This document shows, piece after piece, positions 17,594-28,000 of a DNA stretch of 64,000 nucleotides. This DNA comes from Bacteroidaceae bacterium. Its GTDB lineage: Bacteria; Bacteroidota; Bacteroidia; Bacteroidales; Bacteroidaceae. Both the position numbers and the translations under genes were made by a program. Position 1 is the first letter of the stretch, and every line of letters starts with the position of its first letter. The notes below the pieces were generated by a model, which saw only the letters and a program-made list of their open reading frames with translations, ran no database searches and had not been told where the DNA came from. The stretch spans positions 34,156 to 98,155 of the forward strand of contig JAFWBM010000014.1 of the NCBI GenBank assembly GCA_017507105.1, in the 5' to 3' direction.

Positions 17594-18349
17594 ATGGAAT
17601 ATTACGAGAAAATAGACAAAAACAATCTTCCCAAGCATATCGCATTTATTATGGACGGTAATGGAAGATGGGCACAGCAACGTGGCTTACAACGTTCAGA
17701 AGGACACCAAGCAGGTACTGCCACAGTGCGTAAGTTAATTGAGCATGCACTGAAACTAGGCATCCGCTATGTTACACTATACACATTCTCTACCGAGAAC
17801 TGGAATCGTCCTCAAGCCGAGGTCGCTGCCCTCATGGTTCTTCTTTTCGATAGTGTAGAGGAGGAGATTTTCATGAAGAACAATGTAAGTTTCCGTATTA
17901 TAGGTGATGTGGAAAAGTTGCCTGCCAATATTTTGGCACGCCTAAGGGCGTGTGAGGAACGTACTTCCAAGAATGATGCAATGACAATGGTGTTGGCACT
18001 GAGCTACTCCTCAAAGTGGGAGATTACAGAGGCTGTACGTTCCATTGCTCGTCGTGTTGCCAATAATGAGTTGTCAATAGAGGATATAGATGACAATCTT
18101 ATTTCCAACTCAATGACAACGAACTTTATGCCCGACCCCGATTTGCTGATACGTACCGGAAAAGAGCAACGACTGAGCAATTTCATGCTATGGCAGTGTG
18201 CATATTCCGAATTCTATTTCACAGATGTTCTATGGCCCGACTTCGGTAAAGAGGAACTGTATAAGGCTGTATATGAATATCAGCAGCGCCAACGTCGATA
18301 TGGAAAGACTGGCGAGCAGATTGTTAATGAAGCAACAAAGCAAGAATGA
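17594..18349 (+). CDS. uppS: Isoprenyl (undecaprenyl) diphosphate synthase
   Basis: Cis-prenyltransferase that adds isopentenyl units to farnesyl diphosphate to make the C55 carrier for peptidoglycan and surface glycans. 251 residues. The catalytic aspartate is in FIMDGNGRW near the N-terminus, followed by RSEGHQAG and [13 protein letters not shown], with the C-terminal substrate motif [13 protein letters not shown]. The frame is open further upstream inside the previous gene; the ATG at 17594 gives the normal family start ([18 protein letters not shown]). Its stop overlaps the start of bamA by four bases (ATGA), indicating translational coupling between lipid-carrier synthesis and outer-membrane assembly genes. 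Confidence 0.96.
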   Translation: MEYYEKIDKNNLPKHIAFIMDGNGRWAQQRGLQRSEGHQAGTATVRKLIEHALKLGIRYVTLYTFSTENWNRPQAEVAALMVLLFDSVEEEIFMKNNVSFRIIGDVEKLPANILARLRACEERTSKNDAMTMVLALSYSSKWEITEAVRSIARRVANNELSIEDIDDNLISNSMTTNFMPDPDLLIRTGKEQRLSNFMLWQCAYSEFYFTDVLWPDFGKEELYKAVYEYQQRQRRYGKTGEQIVNEATKQE

Positions 18350-21018
18350 TGATTGAACAGATAAAACTGCATAAAATGAGATATAAGTTACCTTTTGGAT
18401 TCATAATAGCAACTTTGATGCTTTTAGTCTGTGTCGCAGATATATATGCTCAAGTAAAAGTTGTGAATCCAACAATACTCTATTCCGGCCCCCAACGTAA
18501 ATATACTATTGGAGGTATAAACCTTACAGGTGTAGATAATCACGAACCGTATGTAATCATAGGTATCTCGGGCTTGTCGGTAGGTGATGAGATTGCTGTT
18601 CCGGGCGAAGAGATAACGTCTGCAATCAAACGTTATTGGAAATTCGGTCTTTTCTCAGATGTCAGCATAACAGCAGATAGCATAATAGGTACTAAAATCT
18701 ATATAGGAATACACTTAAAACAGAGTCCCAGAGTCTCTCAGATAAATATAAAAGGTGTAAAGAAGAGCGAGCGTGAAGATCTTGAGACTCAGATTGGACT
18801 CATCAAGGGTAATCAGATTACGCCGGACATGAGCAATCGTGCCAAGCGAATAGTACAGCGCTACTTCTCGGCGAAAGGATACAAGAATGTTGAGGTAAAC
18901 ATTATGCAACGTCCTGATGTAAATGCCGAGAATCAGGTCATAGTAGAGGTGAATGTCGATAAAAAGGATAAGATAAAGGTACATAAGATATATATCAATG
19001 GTACCAAGGAGATTCCCGAGAAGAAGGTACGTTATGCAATGAAGAAGATTCGTGAGAAGACAACTTTCAAGAACTTCTGGCATACATTCCTGCGTTCAAA
19101 GAAATTCACCGACGAACGTTACGATGAGGATAAGGACAAGATTATATCTCTTTACAATGAGCGCGGATACCGTGATGCTATAATACTTTCCGATAGTGTC
19201 GTTCCATATGACGATAGCAGTGTGGATATCTATCTTAATATAGAAGAGGGTAACCAATACCATTTGCGCAGTATCAGATGGGTGGGAAACAGTGTCTATT
19301 CAACTGACCAGCTTAACTATCTTTTGGGCCTTCAGGCCGGTGATGTATATAACCAGAAACAGCTCGATGAACGTCTTAACACTGACGATTCATCGGTCAA
19401 GAATACATACTTCGACAACGGTTATGTGTTCCTTAATGTGTTACCAACCGAAGTGAGTATAGAGAATGACTCTATTGATCTGGAGATACGTATGCATGAG
19501 GGCTCGCCGGCAACAATCAATCGTGTAAGAATTTCTGGAAACGACCGTCTTTATGAAGAGGTTGTACGTCGTGAACTGCGAACTCTTCCCGGTAGCCTTT
19601 TCTCTATGATGGCGGTGAAACGCTCTTATCAGGAGATAGCCAATATGGGGCACTTCGATGCTGAGAAGATAAACCCTAATATTGTTCCCAACGAACAGAC
19701 CGGCACTGTCGATATCGATTGGCAGCTTGTGTCGAAGAGCAGCGACCAGATAGAGGTATCTGCCGGATGGGGACAGACCGGTGTTATCGGTAAGCTCTCT
19801 TTGAAATTTACAAACTTCTCGATGCGCAACCTGTTTAGTAAAGACCGCAACCGTCGTGGTATTATACCTCAGGGTGATGGACAGACACTTACTATAAGTG
19901 CGCAGTCAAATGGACGTTATTATCAAGCATATAGTGTCTCATTCTTCGATCCCTGGTTTGGACGTAAGCGTCCAAATTCATTCTCTGTTTCGGCATTTAT
20001 GTCTATACAAACGGATGTTGCCAGCAGCTATTATAACTCGGCATATTACAATAACTATTATAATTATCTGTATGGTTATGGTAATTACAACAATTATGGC
20101 TATGGTTACAACAATATGTCATCATATTACGACCCGGATAAGTATCTGAAGATGTACGGAGTGTCGATAGGATGGGGACGCCGTTTGCGATGGCCCGACG
20201 ACTTCTTCCGTTTTTCGGCAGAACTTAACTATCAGTTGTATTCACTTAAGGATTGGCAATATTTCCTTATTTCGGATGGACATTGTAACAATATCAATCT
20301 TACATTGACACTTGGACGAAACTCTATTGACAATCCAATATTCCCACGTTCAGGTTCGGAGTTCTCTTTGATATCGACATTTACGCCACCATACTCTGCG
20401 TTTGATAACAAAGATTATGCTAAATTGGCGGCTAATCCCAAGAGTCCGACATATAAGAGTGAGTTGCGCGAAAAGCATAAGTGGATAGAGTACTATAAGG
20501 TTAAGTTCAAGAGCAAGACATATACCTCTCTTACAGGCGGAGTGTATAATCTTGTACTTATGACACGTGCCGATTTTGGAATCCTCGGTAGCTACGACAA
20601 GAATAAGAAGTCGCCTTTCGAGACATTCTATATGGGTGGAGACGGTATGAGTGGATACTCATATAACTATGCAACCGATATGATTGCGTTACGTGGCTAC
20701 GATAACGGAAGTCTTACACCCTATGGCTATGAAGGTTATGCATATACACGTTTGGGGCTTGAATTGCGTTTCCCGTTCATGTTGCAGACATCAACAAATA
20801 TATACGGACTTGCTTTTGTTGAGGGTGGTAACGCTTGGACCGATGCCAAGAAATTCAATCTGTTTGATTTGAAGCGAAGTGCTGGTGTCGGTGTCCGCAT
20901 CTTCTTGCAGATGATAGGTCTTATCGGTATTGACTGGGCATATGGATTTGATAATATCTATGGCTCCTCGGAGTATGGAGGAAGTCAGTTCCACTTCATA
21001 TTGGGACAGGAGTTCTGA
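18346..21018 (+). CDS. bamA: Outer-membrane assembly factor BamA
   Basis: 890-residue Omp85 protein, central subunit of the BAM complex that folds and inserts outer-membrane proteins. Signal peptide ends near DIYAQ; the ATG at 18376 is a possible shorter start, but the ATG at 18346 couples to uppS. POTRA domains occupy roughly 45-440, with repeated patterns such as [16 protein letters not shown] and [15 protein letters not shown]. The 16-strand barrel follows (about 480-890), ending in HFILGQEF with a terminal Phe. An unusual Tyr/Asn/Gly-rich stretch at about 557-596 replaces what should be an extracellular loop. Followed by the OmpH/Skp chaperone genes, the standard order. Confidence 0.96.
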   Translation: MMIEQIKLHKMRYKLPFGFIIATLMLLVCVADIYAQVKVVNPTILYSGPQRKYTIGGINLTGVDNHEPYVIIGISGLSVGDEIAVPGEEITSAIKRYWKFGLFSDVSITADSIIGTKIYIGIHLKQSPRVSQINIKGVKKSEREDLETQIGLIKGNQITPDMSNRAKRIVQRYFSAKGYKNVEVNIMQRPDVNAENQVIVEVNVDKKDKIKVHKIYINGTKEIPEKKVRYAMKKIREKTTFKNFWHTFLRSKKFTDERYDEDKDKIISLYNERGYRDAIILSDSVVPYDDSSVDIYLNIEEGNQYHLRSIRWVGNSVYSTDQLNYLLGLQAGDVYNQKQLDERLNTDDSSVKNTYFDNGYVFLNVLPTEVSIENDSIDLEIRMHEGSPATINRVRISGNDRLYEEVVRRELRTLPGSLFSMMAVKRSYQEIANMGHFDAEKINPNIVPNEQTGTVDIDWQLVSKSSDQIEVSAGWGQTGVIGKLSLKFTNFSMRNLFSKDRNRRGIIPQGDGQTLTISAQSNGRYYQAYSVSFFDPWFGRKRPNSFSVSAFMSIQTDVASSYYNSAYYNNYYNYLYGYGNYNNYGYGYNNMSSYYDPDKYLKMYGVSIGWGRRLRWPDDFFRFSAELNYQLYSLKDWQYFLISDGHCNNINLTLTLGRNSIDNPIFPRSGSEFSLISTFTPPYSAFDNKDYAKLAANPKSPTYKSELREKHKWIEYYKVKFKSKTYTSLTGGVYNLVLMTRADFGILGSYDKNKKSPFETFYMGGDGMSGYSYNYATDMIALRGYDNGSLTPYGYEGYAYTRLGLELRFPFMLQTSTNIYGLAFVEGGNAWTDAKKFNLFDLKRSAGVGVRIFLQMIGLIGIDWAYGFDNIYGSSEYGGSQFHFILGQEF

Positions 21019-21056
21019 TGAAATTTTATGTAGCACCTAATTAAAGAGTTGTATTT

Positions 21057-21572
21057 ATGAAAAAGTATCTTCTTGTAATATTATTCTCATTTGCGTCAGC
21101 CATCACATTGCAGGCGCAAAAGTATGCTCTGATAGATATGGAATATGTACTTAAGAATATTCCTGCCTACGAACGTGCAAATGAACAGTTAAACCAACAA
21201 TCCAAACGTTGGCAGGCCGAGGTGGATGTTCTTGTTCAGGAGGCTCAAGAGCTGTATAAGAAGTATCAGAGTGAGTCTATGTTTCTTAGCGACGAGCAGC
21301 GTTTGGAGCGTGAGAAACAGATTCTTGATACAGAGAAAAGTGCAAGTGAACTGAAACGCCAATATTTTGGTCCCAGTGGCGAACTATATAAGAAACGAGA
21401 GAGTCTTATGGCCCCAATACAGGACGAGATTTACAATGCAGTTAAGGATATTTGCGATAGCAAAGGTTACTCAATGGTAATAGATCGGGCATCGGCTGCG
21501 AGCATAATATATGCCTCTCCCAAGATAGACATAAGTAACGACGTGCTTTCTAAACTTGGCTATTCCAATTAA
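21057..21572 (+). CDS. OmpH/Skp-family periplasmic chaperone 1
   Basis: 171 residues; signal peptide ending near LQAQK (about residue 20). The mature protein is the Skp layout: a short strand (KYALIDMEYVLKNIP), a long charged coiled coil (about 40-115, rich in Glu, Gln and Lys), then strands returning in VIDRASAASIIYASPKIDIS and DVLSKLG. Skp trimers hold unfolded outer-membrane proteins in the periplasm for delivery to BamA, encoded 38 bases upstream. First of three consecutive homologues. Co-transcription with bamA is likely since no terminator intervenes. Confidence 0.92.
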   Translation: MKKYLLVILFSFASAITLQAQKYALIDMEYVLKNIPAYERANEQLNQQSKRWQAEVDVLVQEAQELYKKYQSESMFLSDEQRLEREKQILDTEKSASELKRQYFGPSGELYKKRESLMAPIQDEIYNAVKDICDSKGYSMVIDRASAASIIYASPKIDISNDVLSKLGYSN

Positions 21573-21628
21573 TTATACTAACTTAGTGCCGTTTTTTGTA
21601 AGAAGATTATAAATATTAAAAATAGATT

Positions 21629-22144
21629 ATGAAAAAGATTTTAATTCTACTATTGATGATGGCTCCCTTGAGCCTCTTTGCACAGAGTCAGAAATTCGGT
21701 TATGTAAATGCCGGTGAGGTTATGCAGCTTATGCCCGAGTTCAGCAAGGCGCAGAATGAGTTGCAGACTTTGCAGAAACAGTATGCAGACGAGTTCGAGC
21801 GTATGCGTAGTGAGCTCGAGAAGAAAGGTGCCGAGTTCGAGCAGTTGAAAGATTCTCTTCCTGCAAATATACTTCAGCGTCGTCAGACAGAGCTCCAAGA
21901 CTTATATGCACGCATGCAACAGTACGAGCAGGAGAGTTATAATAACCTTCAGCAGGCTCAGCAGGCCAAGTTCGCAGAGGTAAGCAAGGTTTTGGCCGAT
22001 GCAATTCAGATAGTAGGACGTGAAGGTGGTTATATCTGCGTTTTTGACATCGCAAGTGGTATTCCTTATATCAGCGAGACATTGTGTGATGATGTAACAC
22101 CTAAAGTAAAGGCAAAACTGGGCCTGACGGGTATACAGAAGTAA
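21629..22144 (+). CDS. OmpH/Skp-family periplasmic chaperone 2
   Basis: 171 residues, same length as its upstream neighbour but clearly diverged. Signal peptide ends near SLFAQ (about residue 19); the mature start KFGYVNAGEVMQLMPEF is the classic Skp strand. The coiled coil spans about 38-115 and is Gln/Glu-rich (for example QQYEQESYNNLQQAQQ). The returning strands include YICVFDIASGIPYIS and the terminal helix VTPKVKAKLGL. Very likely acts with BamA and chaperone 1 on outer-membrane protein folding. A strong hairpin directly downstream would reduce transcription into the third copy. Confidence 0.93.
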   Translation: MKKILILLLMMAPLSLFAQSQKFGYVNAGEVMQLMPEFSKAQNELQTLQKQYADEFERMRSELEKKGAEFEQLKDSLPANILQRRQTELQDLYARMQQYEQESYNNLQQAQQAKFAEVSKVLADAIQIVGREGGYICVFDIASGIPYISETLCDDVTPKVKAKLGLTGIQK

Positions 22145-22170
22145 CAGTCGTGTTAAAATAATCATGACAA

Positions 22171-22207
22171 ATCAAGAGGACGACTGTGTAAAGGTCGTCC
22201 TCTTGAT
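22171..22207 (+). terminator. Hairpin between chaperone genes 2 and 3
   Basis: Perfect 14-bp stem (22171-22184 with 22194-22207) around a nine-base loop. It is followed by an AU-rich tract (atataaaatataaat) rather than a clean U run, so it may be a partial terminator or a processing/stability element lowering expression of the third chaperone and murI. Confidence 0.6.
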
Positions 22208-22225
22208 ATATAAAATATAAATCAT

Positions 22226-22903
22226 ATGACTATACGTTGGTTTTATATATTATTAGTATTTGTTCCTCTCTTTTCGTATGCACAAGGAAACTTTGGATAC
22301 TACAGCCATAGCGAGCTGTTGAAACAACATCCTCGACACAGTAGTGTTGAGGCCGATTATAACGATTTGCTTGTGTTGTGTAATAAGGAGGTGGAGCGCA
22401 ACGAACGAGAGTTGACACGCCTGTATGTATCATTCCTCGAGGGTCAAAAGAGCTTTCCCGAACCTATTATGCGTAAGCGCCAAAAGGAGTTGCAAGAACT
22501 TGTAGACAAAAGTGTCGTTTTCAGAAAGCAGATAAAGGAGTGGCTTGTGGAGGCTAGAGACTCCCTATATTCTCCGCTTGATTCATCTATAGATAGTGCT
22601 GTTGCAAAGGTTTGCCAATACAATAATCTGGCTTATGTTATTGATGTTGATAAAGCCGGTTATGCTTACGTTAATCCGGCTTATGGCTTTGATGTTACAG
22701 CGGCAGTGTTGTCCACATTAGCCAACAACGGCATTCCTCAAAAGGTCTATGCAACCGGTCATGTAAATGCGCCGGCACCTATAGATGAAGAAAATGCGTT
22801 ACCAAAAGACTCTGTCAAGCAAGAAACGGCAACTGGACAACAGCAAGAAGAGGTTGCGACAGAGAAAAAACAGGATGTAATTCAAGAAGAGAACAATAAC
22901 TAA
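22226..22903 (+). CDS. OmpH/Skp-like periplasmic protein 3 with acidic tail
   Basis: 225 residues. Signal peptide ends near FSYAQ (about residue 20), then the Skp-type strand NFGYYSHSELLKQHP, a coiled coil (about 45-110) and the returning strand LAYVIDVDKAGYAYVNPAYGFDVT. It differs from the two upstream copies by an extra C-terminal region of about 50 residues that is low in complexity and rich in Gln, Glu, Lys and Asn (from about 175). The tail is probably disordered. It may be a specialised chaperone or may bind another periplasmic partner; function beyond the family is not known. Separated from copy 2 by a hairpin and followed by murI after 16 bases. Confidence 0.85.
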   Translation: MTIRWFYILLVFVPLFSYAQGNFGYYSHSELLKQHPRHSSVEADYNDLLVLCNKEVERNERELTRLYVSFLEGQKSFPEPIMRKRQKELQELVDKSVVFRKQIKEWLVEARDSLYSPLDSSIDSAVAKVCQYNNLAYVIDVDKAGYAYVNPAYGFDVTAAVLSTLANNGIPQKVYATGHVNAPAPIDEENALPKDSVKQETATGQQQEEVATEKKQDVIQEENNN

Positions 22904-22919
22904 TTCAGTAGCAGTTACA

Positions 22920-23768
22920 ATGGCTCAAATGCTTAGTTTGCCGAAACATCCGGGTCCTATAGGAATATTTGACTCGGGTTATGGAGGACTCACTATATAT
23001 AATGAGATAAAGAGAGTGTTGCCGCAGTACGACTATCTGTACATAGGTGATAATGCACGTGCACCGTATGGTACACGCTCATTCGATGTGGTGTATGAAT
23101 TTACACGTCAAGCGGTATCATTTCTTTTTGAATCGGGTTGCCATTTGGTGATTTTGGCATGTAATACGGCATCGGCAAAGGCCCTACGAAATATCCAGCA
23201 ACTAGACCTGCCAGGTCTTGACCCATCGCGCAGGGTTCTAGGTATTATACGCCCAACAGTTGAGTGTATAGGAAGTGTTACCAAAAGTCGTCATGTGGGC
23301 GTCTTGGCAACAGAAGGTACCATAAAATCAATGTCCTATCCGCTAGAAATAAAGAAACTCTTTCCCGATATCTCGGTGGCCGGTAAAGCGTGCCCCATGT
23401 GGGCCTCGCTTGTAGAGGCAAACGAGCATCTGAATCCGGGTGCCGACTATTTTATAAAGCGGGATGTGGAGGCGCTTCTTATGCGCGACCCACTTATTGA
23501 TACCATCATTCTCGGCTGTACCCATTATCCTCTATTGCTTGATAGGGTAAATGCTTTTGTACCAGATGGGGTAAAGGTTATTACCCAAGGCGAGGCGGTT
23601 GCTAATTCACTTAAAGACTATTTGGAGCGTCATCCCGAGATGAAGGTAAAGTGTACAGATAAAGGGACTACAATGTTTTATACAACAGAGTCTGCCGATA
23701 AGTTTCGTGAGCAGGCCTCTCGTTTCTTGAATTGTGCTGTAAAGGCAAGCAAAATTACATTGAAATAA
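22920..23768 (+). CDS. murI: Glutamate racemase
   Basis: Converts L- to D-glutamate for peptidoglycan synthesis, cofactor-free, with two catalytic cysteines: Cys81 in LACNTASA and Cys200 in LGCTHYPLL. The N-terminal IGIFDSGYGGLTIYNEI (14-30) carries the proton-transfer aspartate. 282 residues, standard length, cytoplasmic. It is the last gene of the envelope unit running from the DUF6242-like gene through bamA, linking lipid carrier, outer-membrane assembly and cell-wall precursor supply. A perfect 24-bp terminator hairpin begins 51 bases after its stop. Confidence 0.96.
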   Translation: MAQMLSLPKHPGPIGIFDSGYGGLTIYNEIKRVLPQYDYLYIGDNARAPYGTRSFDVVYEFTRQAVSFLFESGCHLVILACNTASAKALRNIQQLDLPGLDPSRRVLGIIRPTVECIGSVTKSRHVGVLATEGTIKSMSYPLEIKKLFPDISVAGKACPMWASLVEANEHLNPGADYFIKRDVEALLMRDPLIDTIILGCTHYPLLLDRVNAFVPDGVKVITQGEAVANSLKDYLERHPEMKVKCTDKGTTMFYTTESADKFREQASRFLNCAVKASKITLK

Positions 23769-23819
23769 GAATTATTTTTACTGTTGGCCATTCTCTAACA
23801 GGCTTGGCAGTGACTATCC

Positions 23820-23873
23820 AAAATATTAATAAATGGAGTAATCAAGACTGATTACTCCATTTATTAATATTTT
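23820..23873 (+). terminator. Strong terminator after murI
   Basis: Perfect 24-bp inverted repeat (23820-23843 and 23850-23873) with a six-base loop, ending in a T run. Long A- and T-rich ends make it usable in both directions. It separates the envelope unit from the SusCD-type operon. Confidence 0.85.
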
Positions 23874-23940
23874 GTTTCTTAAATTTAATGAGTGTATATA
23901 CTGTCATTAACATATTTTTATAAGTTTTTTAAATATCAAA

Positions 23941-23971
23941 TTTGTTATTATATGCATTTATTATAAATTTG
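23941..23971 (+). promoter_or_regulatory. Promoter of the SusCD/TlpA operon
   Basis: TTTG (23941-23944), 19 bases, then TAAATTTG (23964-23971): an exact match to the Bacteroidota housekeeping consensus TTTG-N19-21-TAnnTTTG. Predicted start near 23978, giving a leader of about 57 bases that is T-rich and shows no clear structure. Confidence 0.8.
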
Positions 23972-24034
23972 CTTTCATTAAGAGGATTTTTCCTTTTTTT
24001 TTGATGGTCCTTTTTATAATAAAAACTTAAAACG

Positions 24035-24997
24035 ATGAAAAAGAATCTGTTATTGATGGCTATGGTTGCCGTTTTTAGCGTGGCTGCGGCACAAAAAAAG
24101 ACAACATTAAGTGCTCAGGTTTATGGTTATCAAAGGGATATGGTATATTTTGATTGTCTTCAAACCCCACTTATAGCACAGGAGTTCTATACAAATCCCG
24201 GTGAAGAACATATCTATAGTTTTGATTGCGAGAATCTGATCTCAATGACTATCAACGGACGTGTGAGTCTGCTCTTGCAACCCGGAGACAGTCTGCATGT
24301 GGATGTAAACTATGATGGTAAAAATGTAAAGACAGAATTTAGCGGTTCCGAACGCGCTGTGAATAATAATCGTCTCATGAAGAGCATCGAGACTCTTAAG
24401 CGAAGTTTGCGCTATAAGAGTCAGTTGCTTGGTTGTGTCGCATTGGATGTAAAGCCTAAGAGCCGCATAGATGATTCACGTATTTTTTTAGAGAAAGCAA
24501 CCGCTATTATAGAAAAGAGCAAGGCCAGTGAAGAGGCTAAGAACTATGTGCGAGCGATGATTGAATCTCAGGTCTATATGTCATTTATTGAATATCCTGT
24601 GATGTACGAAAGTGTAAGAGGTCTCTCTATAGAAGAACAGGGGATAGGGGATTATTGGAATATTATGGATGGCTATTTGACAAGGAGCGATGCAGAATCA
24701 TTGAGTTGCCCAGAATATGCAAGTCTTCTTATGCGTTATTGCTTTTATATGAATGAGAAAACAGCTAAGGAGAGGGGCGAATTGTACAATATGCCCAAGG
24801 TGATGGAGGAAATGTATAAAGAGATAGCGGCTTTCTATAGTGGCGAGCAGAGAGATTTTCTGCTTTACACTTTGTTGAGGAATTTCATTATGAATGGCCA
24901 AGAGATTGAAAGAGCCGATCTCCTATATAAGGATTATATTGAGAATTATAATCTCAATCCCTTTTATAGAAACATTATAGACATGCTTTTGCAATAA
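24035..24997 (+). CDS. Exported protein resembling the N-terminal part of TlpA-type proteins, no thioredoxin domain
   Basis: 320 residues. Signal peptide ends near VAAAQ (about residue 19). The first 110 residues look like the beta-rich DUF4369-type region found in front of thioredoxin domains (LISMTINGRVSLLLQPGDSLHVDVNYDG), and the rest is a helical region like the linker of those proteins. It stops where a thioredoxin domain would begin: no WCxxC motif follows and the next gene starts 25 bases later, so this is not a frameshifted fragment. First gene of the operon, directly after its promoter. Function unknown; probably periplasmic and working with the outer-membrane genes downstream. Confidence 0.7.
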   Translation: MKKNLLLMAMVAVFSVAAAQKKTTLSAQVYGYQRDMVYFDCLQTPLIAQEFYTNPGEEHIYSFDCENLISMTINGRVSLLLQPGDSLHVDVNYDGKNVKTEFSGSERAVNNNRLMKSIETLKRSLRYKSQLLGCVALDVKPKSRIDDSRIFLEKATAIIEKSKASEEAKNYVRAMIESQVYMSFIEYPVMYESVRGLSIEEQGIGDYWNIMDGYLTRSDAESLSCPEYASLLMRYCFYMNEKTAKERGELYNMPKVMEEMYKEIAAFYSGEQRDFLLYTLLRNFIMNGQEIERADLLYKDYIENYNLNPFYRNIIDMLLQ

Positions 24998-25022
24998 ATG
25001 TAGAATAATAACAGAATAATAT

Positions 25023-28000
25023 ATGAGAAGATCTGTTTCTATCTTTAGACTTTTTAGCAAGATGTCGCTAGCTTTATTTGTGTTTGTATTCAGTATAATA
25101 AGTGTACAAGCACAGACATCAGATGAGTGGAAAGAAAAACCGATAACTCTTAGGGTAAGTAATCAACCCTTAGGTAAAGTGTTGGAGATGGTTGCAGAGA
25201 CTGCAAATGCAAAGATTACATTGCAAGGAGTCTCTTTATGGAACATTAATAAGCCTACAAATCTTGCAGTAAAAGATAAACCGCTCGATAAGGTCCTGGG
25301 TGAGTTGCTTGGTGACCAGAATGTGGTTATCCGTTACGAAGGCGAGAACATGATAATTCTTGAACCCGACAGAGAGGAAGTCAACAACAAGAATGAACTT
25401 AATGTATCGGGGCAAATCTTTGATAAAGATACAGGAGAGACGCTTATCGGTGCAACAGTCCTTATTACTGACGGTACCGGTAAGAATAAGGGAGCTCGCG
25501 GATGCATAACAGATATTGATGGAAAGTTCAGTCTGCGTCTTAATAAGAATGAGTCTATATCGGTCTCTTTCATAGGTTATGAAACTGTCTCTAAGCAGAT
25601 TGTCAAGAATGAGAATAATCTTGTTATAGAACTGAAACCAAGTATAGAATTGGACGATGTTGTCATAACAGGTATAAGCAGACGTAGCAAGAATAGCTTT
25701 ACAGGTAACTATGTCGAGGTAAAGGGTGACGAACTTAGAAAGATGAACCCGACAAATATTCTCAAAGGCTTGCAGTTCTTTGATCCCAGTTTTAAGATTA
25801 TAGAGAACAATAGGACAGGTTCCGATCCCAATGCCGAACCCGACTTCCAAATTCGTGGCGACCAATCGCTTGGTTCCAAATCAATGAATAGTATGGACCT
25901 GATGCTTGATAATGTATCGAGCCGCCCTAATACCCCGTTGTTCGTTCTCGACGGTTTCATAGTACCCATGAGCAGAATTCTTGACTTAGACCCCGAGCGC
26001 GTCGAGAGTATAACTGTACTCAAGGATGCTGCTGCTACATCTGTTTATGGCTCACGTGCCGCCAATGGTGTGGTTGTTGTCGAGACAAAGGTCGCCCCCG
26101 ACGGTGCCCTCTCCGTATCATATAATGGAACTGTGACTGTTCAAGCGCCCGATCTCACCGATTACAACATGATGAATGCAGCAACAAAACTTGATACAGA
26201 ATGGCGAGCAGGTCTCTATAATCCTAATAACGCAGCCCATATGAATCTATATAACAAATATAGACGTAATGTGCTTGGTGGTGTAGATACATACTGGCTG
26301 TCAAAGCCGTTGCGTACAGCAATTCAACATCGCCACTCTGTGAGTGTAGCAGGAGGTACCGATGTGTTCCGTTACAGTCTTGATGTTAATGCCGCAATGC
26401 AGCCGGGTGTGATGAAAGAGTCAGAGAATCAGACTAAGGGTATAAACTTCAATATGACATATATAAAGGAGAAATTCACAATGCGTGCCAATGTGAGTCT
26501 ATCCGAGAGTGAGAGTCAGAACTCACCTTATGGCTCTTTCTCGCAATATACAAGGCTCAATCCCTATTACATCCCCTTGGATGGCAACGGCAAGCAGATG
26601 AAGATTCTTGATAATAATACTGTCAGCGGACAGAGCACAATAATAACCAATCCGCTTTACGATGCGACAGTAGGTATTAAGGATGCAACGAATAGTTTGA
26701 ATATGACTACAAGTGTCAGTTTGGAGTATATGATATTGAAAAATCTTCGTGTGACAGAGCAGTTCTCATATTCAAGAGGTATGGCCGGAACAGATAAATT
26801 CCTTCCAGCCGACCACACCAGTTTTGAACTTGAGGATGATCTTACACGTAAAGGAAGCTACTACAAGAGTACGGGTAACATGACATCATGGTCAAGTAAC
26901 TTTGGTATTAACTATAACCTTGTATTAAATAAACATCTTTTCAGTCTGTTTGCCAACTGGACTGTAAACGAGGACAAGAACGACTATGTGAATTTGTCTG
27001 CAACAGGATATCCCGACCCTCATATGGATGACTTTATTTTTGGTAACAAGATGGAGACAAACATGAGCAATATAGGAAACGAGAATATTTCACGTTCAGT
27101 AGGATTGATAGGTCAGTTCTCGTATAGCTACGACAACCGTTATTCTTTGGATTTCAACCTTAGCGCCGAGGCCTCATCGCGATATGCCAATCATGATTTT
27201 GTTCCTTTCTGGTCGGTAGGTGGACGTTGGAATGCCCATAATGAAAGTTGGTTAAGGGGGTATCTGTCGAACCTTGTTTTTCGAGCCAGCTACGGTATTA
27301 CCGGTGAGCAGAATTTCAGCCCCTCCGATGCAATAGAGTACTATACTTTCTCGAATACAATGCGCCCCTATCACTCATTTCCAGTTCTTGGAGCCTTATT
27401 AAGTGCCCTCAATAACACAGCACTAGGTTGGGCCAAGACTCATAATACAAGTTTGTCTCTTGACTTCGGATTCTGGAAGAATCGTGTGAATGTTACATTC
27501 AACTATTATGATAATATTACAAAGGAGTTGTTGACAAGTTACGACCTTGCCCCCTCGACTGGTTTCTCTACAATGGTGATGAATGCAGGAGAGTTGCAGA
27601 ATCGTGGTTTTGATGCATCGTTGAATATTATTGCGGTACAGAATTTGCGTAAGCAGTTCTTCTGGACTTTCAATGTAAATGCCAACCACAACAAGAACAA
27701 AATACGTAAACTATCCGATTACCTTAAGAAGATAAATGAAGAGCAGATGAAGTCGGCCGATGCTCCTTTGCCACAGTATCGTGAGGGAGAATCCACAACA
27801 ACGCTCTATGTAGTGCGTTCTTTAGGTGTTGATCCCGTAACAGGTAAAGAGGTGTACCTAAAACGTGACGGTACAAAGACTTTTGTATGGAATGCTAATG
27901 ACAAAGTACCTGTAGGAGATACAAATCCGAAAGTTAGTGGAACTCTCCATACAAGTATAAATTGGAAAGATCTCTCATGCTCGCTTGGTTTTACATATAA

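Noticed and set aside
22171..22207. Riboswitch before the third OmpH-like gene
   Set aside because: Only a single perfect hairpin without conserved loops or alternative pairings; a terminator or stability element explains it.
24035..24997. Frameshifted TlpA pseudogene
   Set aside because: No thioredoxin remnant in any frame of the 25-base gap before SusC; the frame is intact over 320 codons.
25236..25865. Long antisense frame (209 codons) inside the SusC gene
   Set aside because: Lies wholly within a clearly coding, domain-rich gene, shows no family resemblance and has no promoter; it is a reading-frame shadow.
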